Positions 15,992-17,676 of a stretch of DNA of 17,676 nucleotides are shown in pieces. This DNA is from Streptococcus sp. (GTDB taxonomy: Bacteria; Bacillota; Bacilli; Lactobacillales; Aerococcaceae). Position 1 is the first letter of the stretch. Every line of letters begins with the position of its first letter. Made by a program: the position numbers and the translations under genes. The notes under the pieces were generated by a model. It did no database searches, was not told where the DNA came from, and worked only from the letters and a program-made list of their open reading frames with translations. The stretch lies in the NCBI GenBank assembly GCA_015264885.1, contig JABZYY010000017.1, positions 1-17,676 on the forward strand, read 5' to 3'.

Positions 15992-17258
15992 TTTCTAATC
16001 CTTTCTGAGTTGGCAACTTCACGAAGAATAGTAAAACTGAACCGATTAAGAACAAGATGATTAAAGAGAACACACCATCTAATGAATTTCCTGTCATTTG
16101 AGCTGTAATCCCAAGTAATGTTGTCCCTAAAATGGATGAGAATTTACCAAAGATATTATAGAATCCAAAGAATTCGTTAGCTCTGTTAGCTGGAATCAAT
16201 TGACCGAATAAGGAACGGCTCAGTGATTGTACCCCACCTTGAGCAGTACCGATAAGGATTGCTAAGATAAGGAAATCTGTGTATGAATTTAACCACAATG
16301 CCATCACACAAATTAAAATATAAGTACCGATTCCAAGGAATAATGTTTTTTTGTTACCGAATCGTTTGGATAAGTAACCATAAAGTAAACTAAATGGAAA
16401 TGCCACGATTTGAACAATTAATAAGATGACAATCAAACTATTGCTATCGAGTCCCATATCCGAACCGATTGCTGTCGCCATTTTAATGATAGTTCCTACT
16501 CCGTCAATATAGAAGAAGTAAGCGAGTAAGAATAAGAACACTTGCTTATGTTCTCCAATACGTTTAATGGTTCCCCATAAACGAATAAAGCTATCTTTAA
16601 CTGGATTTTTTGGTTTCTCTATAAATGATTTTTGACTCACATATAACCAATATGGAACGGTAAAGATAAACCACCATGCGGCTGTTATAAAGAATCCAAT
16701 CATAACGATTGCATTTGAATTTAATCCACTGAATTGCATAATCATCATAAATAATACAAATGGAAAGACACTTCCAATATAGCCATATCCATAGCCCGCT
16801 GCAGAAATTCTATCCATTCGATCATAAGTTGTGACATCCATAATCGAACTGTCATAGAAAATGTTTGAAGCTGAATATCCAATAGCCGATAAAGTATACA
16901 ATGCTAGTAATAAAATCCATTGATCTGTTTCTGCAAACATCATTCCAATAACTGAGAATACACCTAGTAATGTACTCCAAGTAAACATCGGATTTCGATA
17001 GCCTTTATAATCCGCTAAAGCTCCAAGAACCGGCGCCATAATAGAAACGGCAAATGTCGCAATCGAGTTTGCATATCCTAAAAATGCAGTTGAATCAGCC
17101 GCACTAATGCCGGCGTTTGATGATACCGTCTTAAAATATAACGGGAAGATGGCGGTTGTAATCATTAAAGAATAAACCGAATTAGCCCAGTCTTGCATAA
17201 TCCAAGCAAATTCTTCTTTTGTATAATGTTTCGCTATTAAGGATTTCAATCCTTTCAT
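15981..17258 (-). CDS. UMF1/Atg22-like major facilitator transporter
   Basis: A predicted 12-helix inner-membrane transporter of 425 residues. The MFS subfamily called UMF1 or Atg22-like is suggested by the N-terminal [19 protein letters not shown] and the C-terminal [20 protein letters not shown] followed by [18 protein letters not shown], both hallmarks of that group. Yeast Atg22 exports amino acids from the vacuole; the substrate of bacterial members is unknown, so none is assigned. A basic cytoplasmic loop (about 205-235) divides the two six-helix halves. The ATG at 17258 has AAGGAG with GGAG 8 nt upstream. It overlaps engB by 11 nt and lies downstream of the clpX terminator. No ordinary promoter fits between that terminator and the gene. 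Confidence 0.88.
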   Translation of the reverse strand: MKGLKSLIAKHYTKEEFAWIMQDWANSVYSLMITTAIFPLYFKTVSSNAGISAADSTAFLGYANSIATFAVSIMAPVLGALADYKGYRNPMFTWSTLLGVFSVIGMMFAETDQWILLLALYTLSAIGYSASNIFYDSSIMDVTTYDRMDRISAAGYGYGYIGSVFPFVLFMMIMQFSGLNSNAIVMIGFFITAAWWFIFTVPYWLYVSQKSFIEKPKNPVKDSFIRLWGTIKRIGEHKQVFLFLLAYFFYIDGVGTIIKMATAIGSDMGLDSNSLIVILLIVQIVAFPFSLLYGYLSKRFGNKKTLFLGIGTYILICVMALWLNSYTDFLILAILIGTAQGGVQSLSRSLFGQLIPANRANEFFGFYNIFGKFSSILGTTLLGITAQMTGNSLDGVFSLIILFLIGSVLLFFVKLPTQKGLENEG

Positions 17259-17292
17259 ATTGTTGTCTCCTTCAATTCATGTAATAACTCTT

Positions 17293-17340
17293 AATAAAAA
17301 ATAGAATGCAATATAATGCACCCACTATATCACATTCTAT
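17293..17340 (-). terminator. Intrinsic terminator after clpX
   Basis: On the minus strand the segment 17301-17340 can fold as an 18-bp stem (AT-rich, three G-U pairs) with a GGTG loop, followed by TTTTTATT. Outer arms are ATAGAATG and CATTCTAT. It begins 24 nt after the clpX stop. An extended -10-like TGATATAGT lies within its 5' arm (minus-strand sense). Confidence 0.85.
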
Positions 17341-17364
17341 CCTAACATATTTTGTTAAAAATCC

Positions 17365-17676
17365 CTAGGAAATCAATCGATTTTCTTCATCATACAAATC
17401 AGGTTCCCCAGTTCCGTTCACAATCGCTTCTGTCACAACTACTTTTGTAATATCTTCACGACTTGGAATTTCGAACATTAAATCCATCATAACGGATTCA
17501 ATGATACTTCTTAAACCACGCGCACCTGTTCGACGTTCGATTGCTTTAGCAGCAATTGCTTGAAGCGCTGCTGGTTCAAACTCTAGTTCCACATTATCCA
17601 TTGCAAAGAGTTTTTGATATTGCTTCACTAAGGCGTTCTTGGGTTTCGTTAAAATATCAACTAAATCGTCCTTACT
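17365..17676 (-). CDS. clpX: ClpX ATPase, C-terminal end (5' part beyond window)
   Basis: ClpX is the AAA+ unfoldase that feeds substrates to the ClpP protease. The reading frame is open from the right edge, and its last 103 codons are present. The product contains [16 protein letters not shown], the D2 small-domain region with [12 protein letters not shown], the highly conserved [16 protein letters not shown] (sensor-2 type Gly-Ala-Arg) and [12 protein letters not shown], all hallmarks of the ClpX C-terminus. A GTG within it is not a start, because the frame continues upstream with ClpX sequence. It is followed by a strong terminator and then the transporter and engB. Confidence 0.96.
   Translation of the reverse strand, partial: SKDDLVDILTKPKNALVKQYQKLFAMDNVELEFEPAALQAIAAKAIERRTGARGLRSIIESVMMDLMFEIPSREDITKVVVTEAIVNGTGEPDLYDEENRLIS

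Noticed and set aside
1..17676. A hidden defence, mobile or biosynthetic system
   Set aside because: All sizeable coding space is taken by recognisable housekeeping genes plus one transporter and one phosphatase; gaps are at most about 165 bp and are explained by promoters and terminators.

Overview
The window reads as ordinary chromosomal core from a low-GC Gram-positive bacterium (Bacillota). Several genes are diagnostic for that group: PolC-type DNA polymerase III with a 3'-5' exonuclease inside its PHP domain, RNA polymerase epsilon (RpoY) next to RNase J1, a dnaG-rpoD operon, a type-2 peptide deformylase, and a long Eep-like RseP. The absence of dxr from the uppS-cdsA-rseP cluster suggests Lactobacillales using mevalonate for isoprenoids. 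The genus is not established; a Carnobacteriaceae- or Aerococcaceae-like coccus is only a guess. There are no rRNA or tRNA genes, insertion sequences, CRISPR arrays or phage genes, and no gap between genes exceeds about 165 bp.

Layout from left to right: (1) On the minus strand, rimP and the 5' part of nusA form an operon leaving the left edge. (2) uppS-cdsA-rseP-polC is a long minus-strand operon joining isoprenoid carrier synthesis, phospholipid precursor synthesis, intramembrane proteolysis and the replicative polymerase. It ends in a terminator placed just inside the rimP leader. (3) Diverging from uppS, the plus-strand run def - HAD phosphatase - rpoY - rnjA covers N-terminal protein processing, a small-molecule phosphatase, an RNA polymerase subunit and the main mRNA-decay RNase. 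It ends at a strong hairpin facing the terminator of the next, convergent operon. (4) dnaG-rpoD on the minus strand encodes primase and the vegetative sigma factor, with its own promoter. (5) engB, preceded by a UMF1/Atg22-type MFS transporter, and then the 3' end of clpX at the right edge, all on the minus strand.

Nearly every protein gene serves replication, transcription, translation, RNA turnover or the envelope. The transporter between clpX and engB is the only gene that looks out of place. I see no evidence of a new defence, mobile or biosynthetic system. The points worth a second look are regulatory: a terminator lying between the rimP-nusA promoter and its genes, a 20-bp-spaced direct repeat across that promoter, a possible promoter inside the clpX terminator, and the lack of proS between rseP and polC. 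Five promoter candidates share a TGn extended -10, and two genes appear to start with TTG.
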